Shown: positions 37,534-48,704, numbered from the stretch's first letter. The stretch is DNA of 64,000 nt from Cichorium intybus (GCA_023525715.1 CM042015.1:85570750-85634749), one strand, 5' to 3'. The notes: generated from the letters alone by a model not told the origin. Translations and numbers: made by a program.

Positions 37534-39246
37534 AAATAGCCAATATATATTACTGGGTAATTATTTTGTATTTGGTTTAATATTAATGACTTGATTGGTT
37601 GATGACTTAATGTTTTAATGACTTTATTGGTTAATGGATTAGTTTGAAGTTAAATGTAATTCGTTATTCCATTCTAATGTGTGTGTGTGTTTGTGTTTTT
37701 TCCAGAGGTGGACAAAAATGAGTTGAATTTAAGCTGACATAACTTTTTCGTTGTTGATATGATTATTTTTCAGCATTTAGTTCACAATTTGAACATAGTT
37801 ATGTCTCTTTTGAATTCATATTAATTGAGTTACAGCCCTTCAAACACAGAGTATCAAATATGTCTTTTGTGTTTTAGCATCAGACACAAAATGAGGTGAC
37901 TTTAAACGGGCATAACTTCTTCGTTATTGATCTGATTGATTTGATTTTTTCCAGCACCTAGTTCACAATTTAAACATAAATTTTCACTATGGTTATGTCT
38001 TTTTTGGATTTATATTCATTGAGTTACAGACATTCAAACATATATCAACTTTGTCTTTTTTTTTTTTTTTTTGAAAACTAAAACCGGTTTTGGTTTTTTT
38101 CCTGGTCTAATCGATTCCATATCCAAACCCATTTTTTCTGGTTAATTCGGTCCTAAGACCCGCTTTAACCGGCCCATGCCCAGAATAGGTTACATATATC
38201 TGATCCAGTTTTCGGTTCTCATTATAAGCCTTATTCGATTACCGGATTTTCCAGTTCCGCAACCGATTACATCTCTACTTTGGCAATATAAATGAAGTTA
38301 GTTGATATATTTACATTTTTAGGATCATTTTTTGTGCAAAAGACAACCAAATTGAAAATAAAAATGAAAATGAAAATAGATTTAGAATACGCTAAAATCA
38401 TTGTGTATTTATTTTAAAAGAATAAGATGACATGTCTACATATCATTGAAATGAGTAGCACTTGTTGTCTCTCTTGATATGGGAAAGTGGGAGCCTCTTT
38501 TTTCCTCACCTTTTTAGTACCAACAACTGGGTTGGTTGAGTTGTCTAGAAATGGACTTCTGAGAGTGACATTAAGCTTTGTGATTTTTGAAAATGATTTA
38601 ACTTTCTTTTTCTTTTTGTTTTACATAAATATACACGAAGTAAATCCCAACTATGACTATAAAAGCGTGTCTTGATGTGAACTTCCAAAAAAGAATAACT
38701 AATTTACTATGATTTCAAGAATCATAACTAGAATATGATGATATGTTGACTCTTTTGATTAAAGCTAACCATCTTTGGATATTTTTATATTTGTAGTGTT
38801 TTACAGCACGTCCAAACATCACGTCCAAACATGCAACAGTAGTTCGCAAAAAATCTAATTCAGTTACAAAAAATCGAACGTAAAAACAAACCCACTATTT
38901 CATCATCACCGTGCGTTAAATTGCTCAAAATTCTTTTGAACAAAGAAAATGGGAAAACTAATTTGGGCCGGCCCCAAGGGAGTATACTGTATATAGTGGT
39001 TAGTTTAGTTGTAGATTTTTAAACGATGAGTATTCATTTGAGAATTGAGATATTTCAAAAAATAAGTTCTTAATTTAGTCGGCAAGAAACAATAATCGAA
39101 CCATTTTTCTATAACAAATAACAAGCTTTATATTTGAAACATATATAAGATAGCCTCGACTTGGTATATATTATCTTTAAACTTGCAGAGTTCCAAATCC
39201 ACATTTGGTCTCTCAAAGCATGAAACACATTTTGGTTTCAAGACAT
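37534..39246. other. Non-coding DNA with a likely hAT end and a duplicated block
   Basis: At 38060-38280 the text is rich in ACCGGTTTT/AACCGGCCC-type phrases and ends AACCGATTACATCTCTA, the style of subterminal repeats and terminus of hAT elements, so it may be the 3' end belonging to the transposase relic. From 38430 to about 38800 it aligns in order with 50930-51300. Confidence 0.5.
38430..38800 (+). repeat. Duplicated block A, copy 1
   Basis: Shares CACTTGTTGTCTCTCT, GTTTTACATAAATA and several other phrases in the same order with 50930-51300, with substitutions and small gaps. It is non-coding. Confidence 0.7.
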
Positions 39247-39254
39247 AATTGGAT

Positions 39255-39404
39255 CAGTGGCGGACCTAGAAAAAATGGACACGGGGCATCTATATATAAA
39301 AAAAATTTCTGGAGGGGCACCTATATATAATTTTTTTTTACACTACGGGGTAAAATTTCAGGAGGGGCACGTGCACACACGGACACCCATGGGTCCGCCC
39401 CTGA
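39255..39404. mobile_element. 150-bp hAT-type MITE
   Basis: Termini CAGTGGCGGACCTAG and (reverse complement of the right end) CAGGGGCGGACCCATG form inverted repeats, and perfect 8-bp repeats AATTGGAT flank it (39247-39254, 39405-39412). The interior has two copies of GGAGGGGCAC. Eight-base duplications are typical of hAT-superfamily insertions. Confidence 0.9.
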
Positions 39405-39529
39405 ATTGGATTGTATTGATTAGACAAGAGCCGGTTTATATCCCATTTTGTGCTATGTTTGTGGATAACACAAAAAGTTACACTTTTAATCTTAGTCAAT
39501 TCATGTCAAAAATAAATCATCAGTTTTTG

Positions 39530-39775
39530 ACTTTTTGTAATACCATGCCATGTGTGTCTGTAATGATTTATGCCCTTCAACAAACACTAATGAATGAGAC
39601 CTTCATAACCGGAACATATATAAATGAAGAAATACAAAATTACACAAAAGATGCAAAAATGGCCTCATTTCTTAATCCAGCATACTATGAAGCTCACTTT
39701 AATAGCATACTATGAAGCTCCACTTTAATTACCAAGAGCTTACGTTTAAAGCTCAAAGTACCAACTTTATTTTTT
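39530..39775 (+). repeat. Duplicated block B, copy 1
   Basis: Aligns in order with 60195-60405, the sequence directly after the stop codon side of the MRD1-like gene (shared phrases include AAAGAAATACAAAATT, AAGATGCAAAA and CTATGAAGCTC). A 24-bp internal tandem duplication around TAGCATACTATGAAGCTC is specific to this copy. Confidence 0.65.
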
Positions 39776-40437
39776 TCAAATTCTATTTAGGCCGTGGGGT
39801 ATGGTTATCCCATATCATTTATTTAATTTTTTGCTATTTTAGCGTCTAGTCATTTTCTCACATTTTTCATGTTTTTTTCTTCCACCTTAGAAATAGTTAC
39901 CTTTTACTTCTATCAGTTTTTAAAATAAAAACAATTTACTTAAAAAAAAATAAAATCAATTTAAAATAAAATTTCCATTACAAAACTAATAATTTTAAAA
40001 GTAAAATAACTTAAAACTAGAATTAAAAACTAAACAAAACATAAAAATAAATTAAATTAAAATTAAAAATTAAACAAAATATGAAAAGAACTTAAACTGA
40101 ACTTAAAAACTAAAAAATTACATTTGATATTTTCTTATAATATCGGTCTTCAACTTCAACGTCATTTCAATGGTCGGTCCAAAAAGAATACACATGTTAT
40201 GTAAATGAAATAACAACCATTTTTCAAGAATACGTGTGTTATGTAAATGAAATAACAACCCCTCAAGTCCATTCCAAAAGAATATGATATTACAACAATG
40301 AAATAATCATGCATGTATACCATTGTTAAAGAATACATGTTTCATAACAAGATAAATGATTACTGTAAGAGTTCATACATATCTAACAATCTCTAAGAAT
40401 ACGAACAAATAATCAAACACCCAACCATTTTCAAAGA
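39776..40437. other. AT-rich non-coding stretch
   Basis: Low-complexity AAAATTAAA-type sequence followed by direct repeats of TGTTATGTAAATGAAATAAC (near 40195 and 40230). No gene. Confidence 0.6.
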
Positions 40438-40442
40438 ATACT

Positions 40443-43400
40443 TGTGACACCCCATTTCTACTGTTTTTAAATACTATGGTTTTTCGTAAAAATACAGGAA
40501 TACAAAAATACGGTTTATCAAAAACCGATAATTTAAATGCTTAATACAGTGGGTGTACAAATCCATATCAAAACTAACCATAGTAAGCAAGAAAGGATTA
40601 AACCTTGAGTCCATATTAGGAGCTAACTCGAGCTCCACTCCGGCTAAACTTCATCCATTTTATAGCAAATCATTTTAACCTGGAATACATGGCATAAAAA
40701 TAAAATACGTAAGACAAAATGTCTCGTGAGTTACATGAGTTTTAGACACCAACATTTAAACTTCTTTTTCAACCTTGTATAAAAATTTCATAATATAAAC
40801 ATTCGCCAAAACTTTATAGTATTAATATACTATAACTTTTTATCTTTCGAAACCATTTCATATTATATCTTTCAAAACTAGCTTCTTTCATACTTTCTTT
40901 GACTGGTTTTATAAACTTGCTGGATTTTTATACTTAGGGCTTTAATCACTATAAGTGATACCCCAAGTCTCTACAGCTAGAAAGAACGGATCAATCCTCA
41001 CAGTAGAAGTGCTGAGGCAGCCTACTTCGCGAAGGGGTTTTCCCCAGTAGACTCCTTACCTAACCCGGGTAGGTGGAACATAGTTCCCTTACTAACATTG
41101 CTAGCCATAATACCAGTCATATATAAAAATACTTTCTGGAAACTGAAACATTTCTTGTACACATAAAGGCTAAATGCCAAGCTTTAGACTTAAACCTGCT
41201 TTTATCATAATCTAGGCTGTTGCCAAAATCATACCTTCAAGAGTGTTGTAAAAGTCGGCCTAGGCGGCCGCCTAGGCGCTAGGCGGACGAGTTCTGCCTA
41301 CGATTAGTGGTAGGCGGTCGAGTTAGGCGGATTTGGTCAACGGCGGTCAAAATCGGGTTTAGGCGGTCCTAGGCGGGTCTGGGCGGGTCTAGGCGGCAAA
41401 ATTTTCAATTTTTCAAAATTAAAAATTTTCAAAATTTCAAAATTTTCAAAAATTTTCAAATTTCCAAAATTTTCAAAAATTATCAAATTCTAAAAAAAAT
41501 CAATTTTTTAGATTTTTAAAATTTAAATTTAGAAAATGTCATTAATTATGATAATCGGTGGCTAAGTTACGATTACTGATTATTAAAATTGTCAAAAATA
41601 TCATTAATTAGTCTAAACATTCTGATTTTTGATTACTTACATATTTAAACACTTCGATTTTTCAAAACTTTATGCTTGTTTATTCATTTTGTAGCGATAT
41701 ATGTAATATATAAATTTAAAAAAATAAATTTTGTAATAATTAATACTCCCCGCCTAGGCGCCGACTAGTCCTCGCCTAGACCGACTAGTCCTAGGCCCCA
41801 GTCGACCGCCCGCCTACCGCCTAGCGACTTCTACAACCTTGCTTCAAGTATAGCAATTTACTTTCCATATAAGCTAGAAAATATATCATTCTTGCAAATA
41901 TTTTCACACATAAAAATATTATATGAAATCTGAAAAAAATACTTACTTACTTGCCATGTATCCCAAAATGGGTAAAAATACTACATGTACTCACCTGATA
42001 CGTAAAAGTAGGTCGCACACACAAGCACGTGATACTCAAGAACTCTTCTTCTTTCCCGAACCTACATTCCACATGGGACTGCTTAGAACGAATTAACGTT
42101 TACATTTATTACTTATAATTATATAAGTATACATGTATTTTCCCGATACTCGACACGTACCGTGTTCCACTATACCCTCCCTTTACTTTATAAATACATC
42201 ATTAAGGTTATTAATTATCTTTAATAAGTTTGTAAAGGTCCCGACATTCGTTACCAATTCTAAACCCACAACCAAGGTTAAAACCACAAAAAGAAAGGTT
42301 TGACAGCAATGCTGATTTTTGTCCCATAACCGGATTTGCAATAGATGACCAAGGAAAACTCAGATATTAAACTTAATAAAAATCATGTTGGAACTAGACC
42401 CAATGCTAAGGTCACAGGGCCTGACCTCAGGTCATTTTCATTTTCCATTTGCAAATGAAAAATCCACCATGTCACCACAAATTACAAAAACAGTTACATG
42501 ACCTACCCTCAAAGATATTAACCAAGAATGATAATCAGAAGGCCCTGGGTTCTGAAATTCGGTGTGAACAAACTAGACACATATACTGAACTTTTATCAC
42601 TGGCCTTGCCCTTAAATGATTCTCCTACTATCAGTTATGAATTTTACAAATCAGAAGTCACTGCACAGTGCACCCCTGGACCAGTCAGTGAAGATTGCGA
42701 CTTTCACATAACTTAAGGTCCGCGTTAGTCCAAGAGCTTCTGGATGAAGAAACTAGACTCAGCTACCATTCTAGGGATATAGAGATCATCCAGAATGGAC
42801 ACTCACACGATTTTATATGAATTATCAAAAACAGAACCAAAACAGTAGAAACAAAAACATAGTTCAATGGTAAACATTACCTACAGTTCAGCGAATTAAA
42901 ACCACTGCAGAATTCAGTACACTACACCAATGAAGATCTCCACCGTTCCGATTTAAGAACTATGTGTTAGGAAGCTACGATCCAAATTTCATGATGATCC
43001 AACGGTTAACGAAGGTGTACTGTATTTTTTTCCATGACTGCACACATGATGACGAAAATTAAGTTCTTATTTCCTTGATTCCATTCCACCCTTCTAATTC
43101 CCACATACCAATTGGAATCATTAAGAACAATTATATGTGGTTCCTTTCATCCAAAACATCAATTATAACCCATCAATTTCATTGAATTCATAGGTTGAAC
43201 AAAACCCCAATTTCTAGGGTTCTTGAGCTAAAACCCCAAATTCATCAAAACCATTTGATTTAAGTTATGTTCTTAATACTTAGAACATATTTGCAACTGA
43301 AAAATCATGTCATACTACTTGGATCATGACTGAAATTTCAGTTTCTAATTTAATTTACCCACACAACTTGAAACCATTAGCTTAGATCATGGAAATCTTA

Positions 43401-43982
43401 CCTTAGAAGCTTGGAATCACTAATTCCAAGTGTAACTCTTCAATCCTCGCTTCAATCCCTCGCTCATCTTCTTGAAATCATGCTCTCGATTCTTCCAGAG
43501 AATTCCCAGAAGTTCTCTCCTAAATTATGACCATTTATGATATATTTTCTCCTATATATATTTTTCCATCTTTGTGAAATGACACAATAGCCCCTGAACT
43601 TTCATTTCTTGGTCTTTTAACACCAATATTAAGTTTGGCCACATAAAGCTAAAATTCTTACATTTTTGGTCCAAACTAGAATTATACTTTTATAACAATT
43701 CTTGTATATGGTCAAATGACCAAATTACCCTTTTTACTAGAATTAACTTTCAAATACTTATCACCATTATTTGGTGTCAAAATTTTTATTTCATTACATA
43801 TTAGCTCCAAAAATCATATTTTCCTTACTTAAAAGTCATTTGGATGTCAAATGACCATTTTGCCCTTTTCTCATCATCTTTCTCCAAACTTTTGGTATTT
43901 TACCACATTTCTAAGTAATTTATTTTAAAACTTTCAAAATATTTTTGGTCTTTTCCTTACGTATTTTCTCGAATATAAATTC

Positions 43983-44014
<32 letters not shown>

Positions 44015-44023
44015 GGCGTTACA
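40443..44023 (+). mobile_element. 3.6-kb solo LTR of a gypsy-type retrotransposon
   Basis: The unit begins TGTGACACCCC and ends GGCGTTACA, with the identical 5-bp repeat ATACT on both sides (40438-40442 and 44024-44028). No second LTR and no gag-pol accompany it, so it is best read as the product of recombination between two LTRs. The start motif and length fit plant chromovirus-type gypsy LTRs. About 600 bp of it is a later nested insertion (41242-41841), leaving about 3.0 kb of LTR. A 30-base T run lies just before the right end. Confidence 0.85.
41242..41841. mobile_element. 600-bp nested inverted-repeat element
   Basis: Starts AGTGTTGTAAAAGTCGGCCT; the right end, complemented, reads CAAGGTTGTAGAAGTCGCTA. 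Both ends continue into repeated CTAGGCGG/CCGCCTAGGC phrases, and the middle is very AT-rich (AAATTTTCAAAATT repeats). Perfect 7-bp repeats CTTCAAG flank it (41235-41241 and 41842-41848). It is non-coding and sits inside the solo LTR, so it is younger than the LTR. Confidence 0.85.
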
Positions 44024-44172
44024 ATACTGGATCAAGTACTCCTTTCTTTTTCCTGCCACCTCTTACATACATAGAAGTACAACGAGAAGCGTTCTAAAAC
44101 TTGAAAAATTTTGTCGTTAATATAATTAATCCCATCCTGAATTGAAACCTTAGAAACCGTAGAAAAAAATTA

Positions 44173-44387
44173 CCAGCAATGACAATAACTCGAGCTTCGT
44201 TTTTTCGATCCACAATGGAACTCGTAGCCGTATTCTGTGCTTTCAGAAAAGTAGGATCATCAATCAACGGGTTAACAAAATTGTTAATTCTCGTTGAAAA
44301 TAGAATTGACTTATCACCCCCAATTGGATGATACTTGTTACTTAACCTCCGTCGATCACTCTTAATCGGCCAAGTTGGGATCGACAA
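44173..44387 (-). pseudogene. Orphan first exon of an unrecognised gene
   Basis: A 71-codon open frame from an ATG at 44387 (MSIPTWPIKSDRRRLSNKYH ... EARVIVIAG) ends at a good splice donor, CTG|GTAATTTT, at 44172. Upstream on the minus strand is a CT-rich leader-like stretch (44400-44440). No downstream exon follows: the solo LTR inserts at 44023, and nothing matching continues beyond 40443. I do not recognise the protein. It may be a real gene broken by the insertion, or a chance frame. Confidence 0.4.
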
Positions 44388-44692
44388 CGTAAAATGACGA
44401 CTTCAATTCGATTCCTCTTTCTATCTCTCGTCGTCTGTTGATTGTGTGTGTGTGTGTGCATGTTCTTGTATTTTATACCCATAATTGAAACTAGATTGAC
44501 GTATTTTTAGGGTTGTGTCGGTTTAATTCCATAATTGTAGGTTTTTAATTGGGTAGTTAATTACATACTAGATTTTTTTTATTTTAGGATAATAATTTAA
44601 TTAACGTAAAGTTCCAAAATTATCTCTATCAGTTGATTGATCCAGAATTGGTCATACATTCACACAATACTTACCGTGCACATATGAACCTA

Positions 44693-44696
<4 letters not shown>

Positions 44697-44762
<66 letters not shown>
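44697..44762. repeat. (GT)n(TA)n microsatellite at the Helitron 3' border
   Basis: A TGTGTG run followed by about 26 TA units that end exactly where the Helitron's CTAG terminus begins. Matching TA units occur at the other border (50389-50414). Confidence 0.95.
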
Positions 44763-44763
<1 letters not shown>

Positions 44764-44942
44764 TAGCTGCGTACCCGCGCAATGCGGCGGTAGCATATTG
44801 TTTCGTTTCGGCAACTACGAGTTAGGTTTTGGGTTTCAGATATGCCGGGGGGGGGGTATGGAGTATGAAAGTTCTTTGACCCCTGCAACATCAAAGTCTG
44901 TTGTACCGATGATCACTTACAACTATTTCATTTGGTATTTTA

Positions 44943-45000
44943 CAGTTGCCCTTCCACAAACATCAACATCTTCGGAATCCTTACAATGAGAACTAACGAT
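44943..45000 (+). pseudogene. YTH-domain exon fragment related to CPSF30-like gene
   Basis: The plus strand reads LPFHKHQHLRNPYNEN then a stop. It parallels exon 1141-1209 of the gene at the left end of the window (LSFHKTRHLRNPYNEN). At DNA level a 21-base stretch from GGAATCCTTACAATGAGAAC onward is identical, the acceptor ACAG is kept and a GAGGTAC donor-like end follows. It is not intact. Confidence 0.75.
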
Positions 45001-46039
45001 TTGAGGTACTATACTGTTAATTCTTAAATTCAGTTTATTAAAAGCTAACGAATTTGATTAGGGATGCAAAAATACCAAAAAAAAATCAAAGTAGGATGCT
45101 AAAAAACAAAGAAATTTTGAAGTAGGATGCTAAAATATTGGTTATGTTATGAAACGGTTCAAAACTATAACCGAACCATTTTCTATTTAATTGTTAAAAC
45201 CATAATATCGTTTTTTATTACTACAATCATATATTTCTTTTTTAAAGTTAGAATTTTCTTATCAATTAAAAGTTTATAAATCATAAATTGGCTTTATCAC
45301 GTGTAAAAATGTGTCAATAAATATAGAATAGTTCCCATTTTGAATTTTAAAATTTATTTATTTTGAATCCATCAAAGGATTGACGAAAAGAGGATGATTA
45401 TTAAAAACAATGTGGATATTTTTAACCAAATAACCAGTAAAATAGAATGACATTGAAACATTGCAACAAATAAAAAGTTAGCTTCATCGTTCTTCATAAT
45501 CTTACAAGAAACTAACGTATGAATGGAATTTATACAAGTCAAACCATAACTTTCTCATTAGCATCAATCACCAAAATCACATAATAGTAGTAGAAACAAC
45601 AACACACTTTCAATACTGTAATCAGAAATGGCAACAAAGTTAACCATATTCTGATGATTATTTTCCAACATATGGCTTGGTTACCTTCTTTTATTTACGT
45701 GTGAGGGGGTGGGGTAGGCAAGAGCACCTGTAGACGTTAAATATACAAGATTATTGAAATAGCTCTCAATATACAAGATGAATGGTTACAAGGTGACCGT
45801 GTCAAGAAAGTTGGCTAAGGTGCCAAAAAGTCTGTACCAGGTCAAGAACTACAAGTCAAACTTTTGGTTGTCCTCTTTGTAAGTTTTTCTAACCCAAAAT
45901 AACTACATTGTGTTATCCATAATTGTCACATTTTGTTACCTACAGATCTAAAGTTCCAATAATCAAAATAATCAAAAAATAAAAACAAATGCTTACTAAG
46001 TTATTGCATCTGCAGTGACATCGGTCCTGGCAGTGGTGC

Positions 46040-46290
46040 GCTGAATCGGTGGGGGTGTGGTGACATTCGGTATGATTTCCACCACTAATGCTTTCCCTAG
46101 TATCTAAATAAATATATAGTTTGAGAATGATTGTTACAAGATTAAATCGGAAAACCTACGTAAACCATGTTTGACATACAAATTGGAATGATAGAGAACT
46201 TACAACAAGATCAGGTTGCACAGCTTCCCAATCGCATGCCAGCATTCTTCCAGTTCTTGCTAACCCACTTTGTATTTCAGCCATTGTACA
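46040..46290 (-). pseudogene. Ornithine aminotransferase fragment (two exons)
   Basis: 46290-46204 encodes AEIQSGLARTGRMLACDWEA and VQPDLV up to a GTAAGT donor; after a short intron, 46103-46040 begins ILGKAL, then drifts out of frame (VVEIIPNV). This is the region around the PLP-binding lysine of class-III ornithine aminotransferases, where the lysine of LGKAL is the cofactor lysine. The rest of the enzyme is missing. Confidence 0.75.
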
Positions 46291-46904
46291 ACCATGGAAG
46301 CACCCGCACATTAAAAACATGATTTTTTTTTCTTTCTATCCAATGTCAAAATTGTCTCATATTTGGATGGCACTGTAATAACAAGATAAAATTTTCAAAG
46401 TACAGTATTGTAATGCAAAATTGAAACTACAATGACTAAATATAGATAAAAAAATTGTTTTTACAATTTCAGTCCCTGATTGCAAAAAAAAATTTAAAAT
46501 TAAAACCTATTTTTTTGCAATGTTGGTCCCAAATTTTAGAAAAAGCAACATAGTTTAATTAGTTTTTATGGCTTATTACAAAAACAGAAAGTACATTGCT
46601 ATTTCTTGCAATGTACATTCTTTATTTAAATTTCCGAAAATTTTAAACTTATCAAATTATTCAAAATTTTCAAATTTCGAAAATTTTCAAAATTATTCAA
46701 ATTTTCAAATTATTCAAATTTCCAAAAATTTCAAAATTTCAAACTTTTCAAAATTTTGAAAATTCAAAAATTTTAGAACCATAAGCTACAGTTATAAACT
46801 TATTCAAAAATTTTCAAAATTTTTAGAAATTTCAAAGTTTCAAAGTTTTCAGATAAGCTACAGTTATAAACTTATTCAAAATTTTCAGAAATTTCAAAGT
46901 TTCA

Positions 46905-47210
46905 AAATTTTGGTCGGGGGCTAAGTTTAAAATTTTGAAAATCCGAAAAACTTGGGCGGGAGCTAAGTTTCAAAAATTTCAAAGTTTTCAAATTTTGAAA
47001 ATCCGAAAAACTTGGGCGGGAGTTAAGTTTCAAAATTTACAAAGTTTTCAAATTTTGAAAATCCGAAAACCTTGGCCGGGGGCTAAGTTTCAAAATTTAC
47101 AAAATTTTGAAATTTTGAAAATCCGAAAAACTTGGGCTGGAGCAAAGTTTCAAAAATTTCAAAGTTTTCAAATTTTGAAAAACTTGGGCGGGAGCTAAGT
47201 TTTTAAAAAT
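46905..47210. repeat. Five-copy ~60-bp minisatellite
   Basis: Tandem units of the form TTTTGAAAATCCGAAAAACT, TGGGCGGGAGCTAAGTTTCA and AAAATTTCAAAG, with the last copy truncated. Frames through it translate as repeated KIRKTWAGAKFQ and are not a gene. The flanking 46620-46900 sequence is related AAATTTTCAAA-type low complexity. Confidence 0.9.
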
Positions 47211-47470
47211 TTCACCATTGCACATTGAAAAATCTACCCAATTATAGAAACGTTGTTCAGATAAACCGTAAATGGGCATATCTTTCAAAGTACAATGTCC
47301 TAATATGGATTTGTTTTTTTAGAAAGTACAATATCATAATAAGAAAACAGTTGAATTTATAATGCATTGATTAAAAGATTCGAAAGAAAATATGCTACAA
47401 AACAAATAAATCAAAAATATGTTGTTATTTATTAAATTCAACCCACACATAAAATGTTAAAAGAGCATAC

Positions 47471-47600
47471 CGAATATTCCCAGCCATGTTTTTCAGCAAA
47501 TGACTTGGCTGTCACCTCACTTTCAAAACTGAGTCCAGCATCACCAACATTAGCATACGGGTTTCCTGTTGATGTCCATCCCATTAATGGATTCTCCTAC
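47471..47600 (-). pseudogene. NDUFS4 (complex I 18-kDa subunit) exon fragment
   Basis: The minus strand encodes [20 protein letters not shown] followed by [20 protein letters not shown] and YS, the conserved core of the NADH dehydrogenase iron-sulfur protein 4 family. Both splice borders are intact (TTTAG acceptor, GTATGC donor), but no other NDUFS4 exons are nearby. It is captured material inside the Helitron. Confidence 0.85.
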
Positions 47601-47762
47601 CTAAATTCCCACGTCATTTAATCATTAATTTAAAAATGAATTATTTGAACAGAAACTTCATTGTAATAAGTAATGACTTATTAAAATAGATGTGGTAATA
47701 AGTAATGACTTATTAAAATAGATGTGGTAGGCAATCAGAACAAAATATGAACAATTCTTTCC

Positions 47763-47880
47763 TGCATTTTCCGGTGGAAGCAAGTGACAGTCCAATGACT
47801 CCAGCTCCAGCATATAGGTCAGTAACAGATGCACCAAGAGAGACATATTTATGTAGCTTTTGAAGCAAAGAATCAAAAGC
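47763..47880 (-). pseudogene. SAM-dependent RNA methyltransferase exon fragment
   Basis: Reads AFDSLLQKLHKYVSLGASVT then DLYAGAGVIGLSLASTGKCR. DLYAGAGVIGL is the SAM-binding motif of the uracil-C5 RNA methyltransferase family. The exon has a good acceptor (TTTTTCAG), while the expected donor after TGCAG is GA instead of GT. Confidence 0.7.
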
Positions 47881-48202
47881 CTGAAAAATAATTAAAAACA
47901 ATCTTATTTACAGTAAACACCTCGAAAACGATAGTTAGATAACGGTTTACGGTTTTAGCCTATTCAAGTTCAAGGGTAAAATAACTGCTTCCATATATTT
48001 ACCTCCATTTTTTTCCACTTTTACCCTTCACGTAATCAAGCAAAAACAAATAGTTAAAACCTGAAGAGTGCATAAAGTTCAAAATCTTGTGTAACCCAAC
48101 CCAACACAGTAAAACTAAAAAAACACAAATATAAGTATAAATATAATACTAATAAATAAATAAATAAATAAATATTAGCATCTGAAAATCAAAGTACGTT
48201 AC

Positions 48203-48294
48203 CATAATTATCATCCCTTCTGAATTGAGTTTTGTGTGGGCCCACTCCTTTATCATGCATGGAAGCATAAAGTCTTTGGTATGCTCTATACAAA
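48203..48294 (-). pseudogene. Exon fragment, probably of vacuolar fusion protein MON1
   Basis: In one frame it reads [20 protein letters not shown] followed by [10 protein letters not shown], resembling the C-terminal part of plant MON1, a Rab7 exchange-factor subunit. It starts after a TTTGCAG acceptor. The identification rests on memory of this short motif only. Confidence 0.55.
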
Positions 48295-48351
48295 CTGCAA
48301 ATAAATAAATAAATAATCTCAATTCAACTACTTTACAATTAAAATAAAAGA

Positions 48352-48570
48352 TAAGAGTAAATTACAATTTTCGTCCCTGTGCTTACAGTTTTGATCCTAG
48401 TTATAATTTTTTTTGCACTGGTGGTCCATATGGATTCTAATTCTTTCACTTTTGGTCCACCTGGTTTTCAAATCATTTGCTTTTGGTCCCTGTGGTTTAC
48501 ACAAACGGTAACAGGGGGAGGGACCAAAAATCTTCAATCTGGAAAGCACATGGACCAAAAGTGAATGATT
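48352..48570. repeat. MULE-TIR-like sequence
   Basis: Begins AGATAAGAGTAAATTACAATTTTCGTCCCTGTG, nearly the same as the outer end of the Pack-MULE inverted repeat at 27166, and contains several further TTTTGGTCC phrases, some inverted. Probably an isolated Mutator terminal fragment, now inside the Helitron. Confidence 0.55.
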
Positions 48571-48704
48571 TTGCTACTGCCTGCACTCTCCAGCTTTTGC
48601 TCCTTTCATCCTGTCAAATTTTATTCTAATTATCAATACAACAAAATTGAAAATACTACTTATATTTAACAAATGTGTCTTTTATGAGTTTGAAAATAAA
48701 GAAC

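Noticed and set aside
39257..39715. A 152-codon frame starting in the small MITE
   Set aside because: It begins inside the 150-bp hAT MITE and continues into a duplicated non-coding block; nothing recognisable is encoded.
46935..47198. A frame with repeated KIRKTWAGAKFQ units, resembling a repeat protein
   Set aside because: The repeats reflect a 60-bp minisatellite; the unit is non-coding DNA in a Helitron and the frame is not bounded by gene signals.
46905..47210. Regularly spaced repeats considered as a possible CRISPR array
   Set aside because: The units are contiguous tandem repeats without unique spacers, in plant nuclear DNA. No CRISPR signal was found anywhere in the window.
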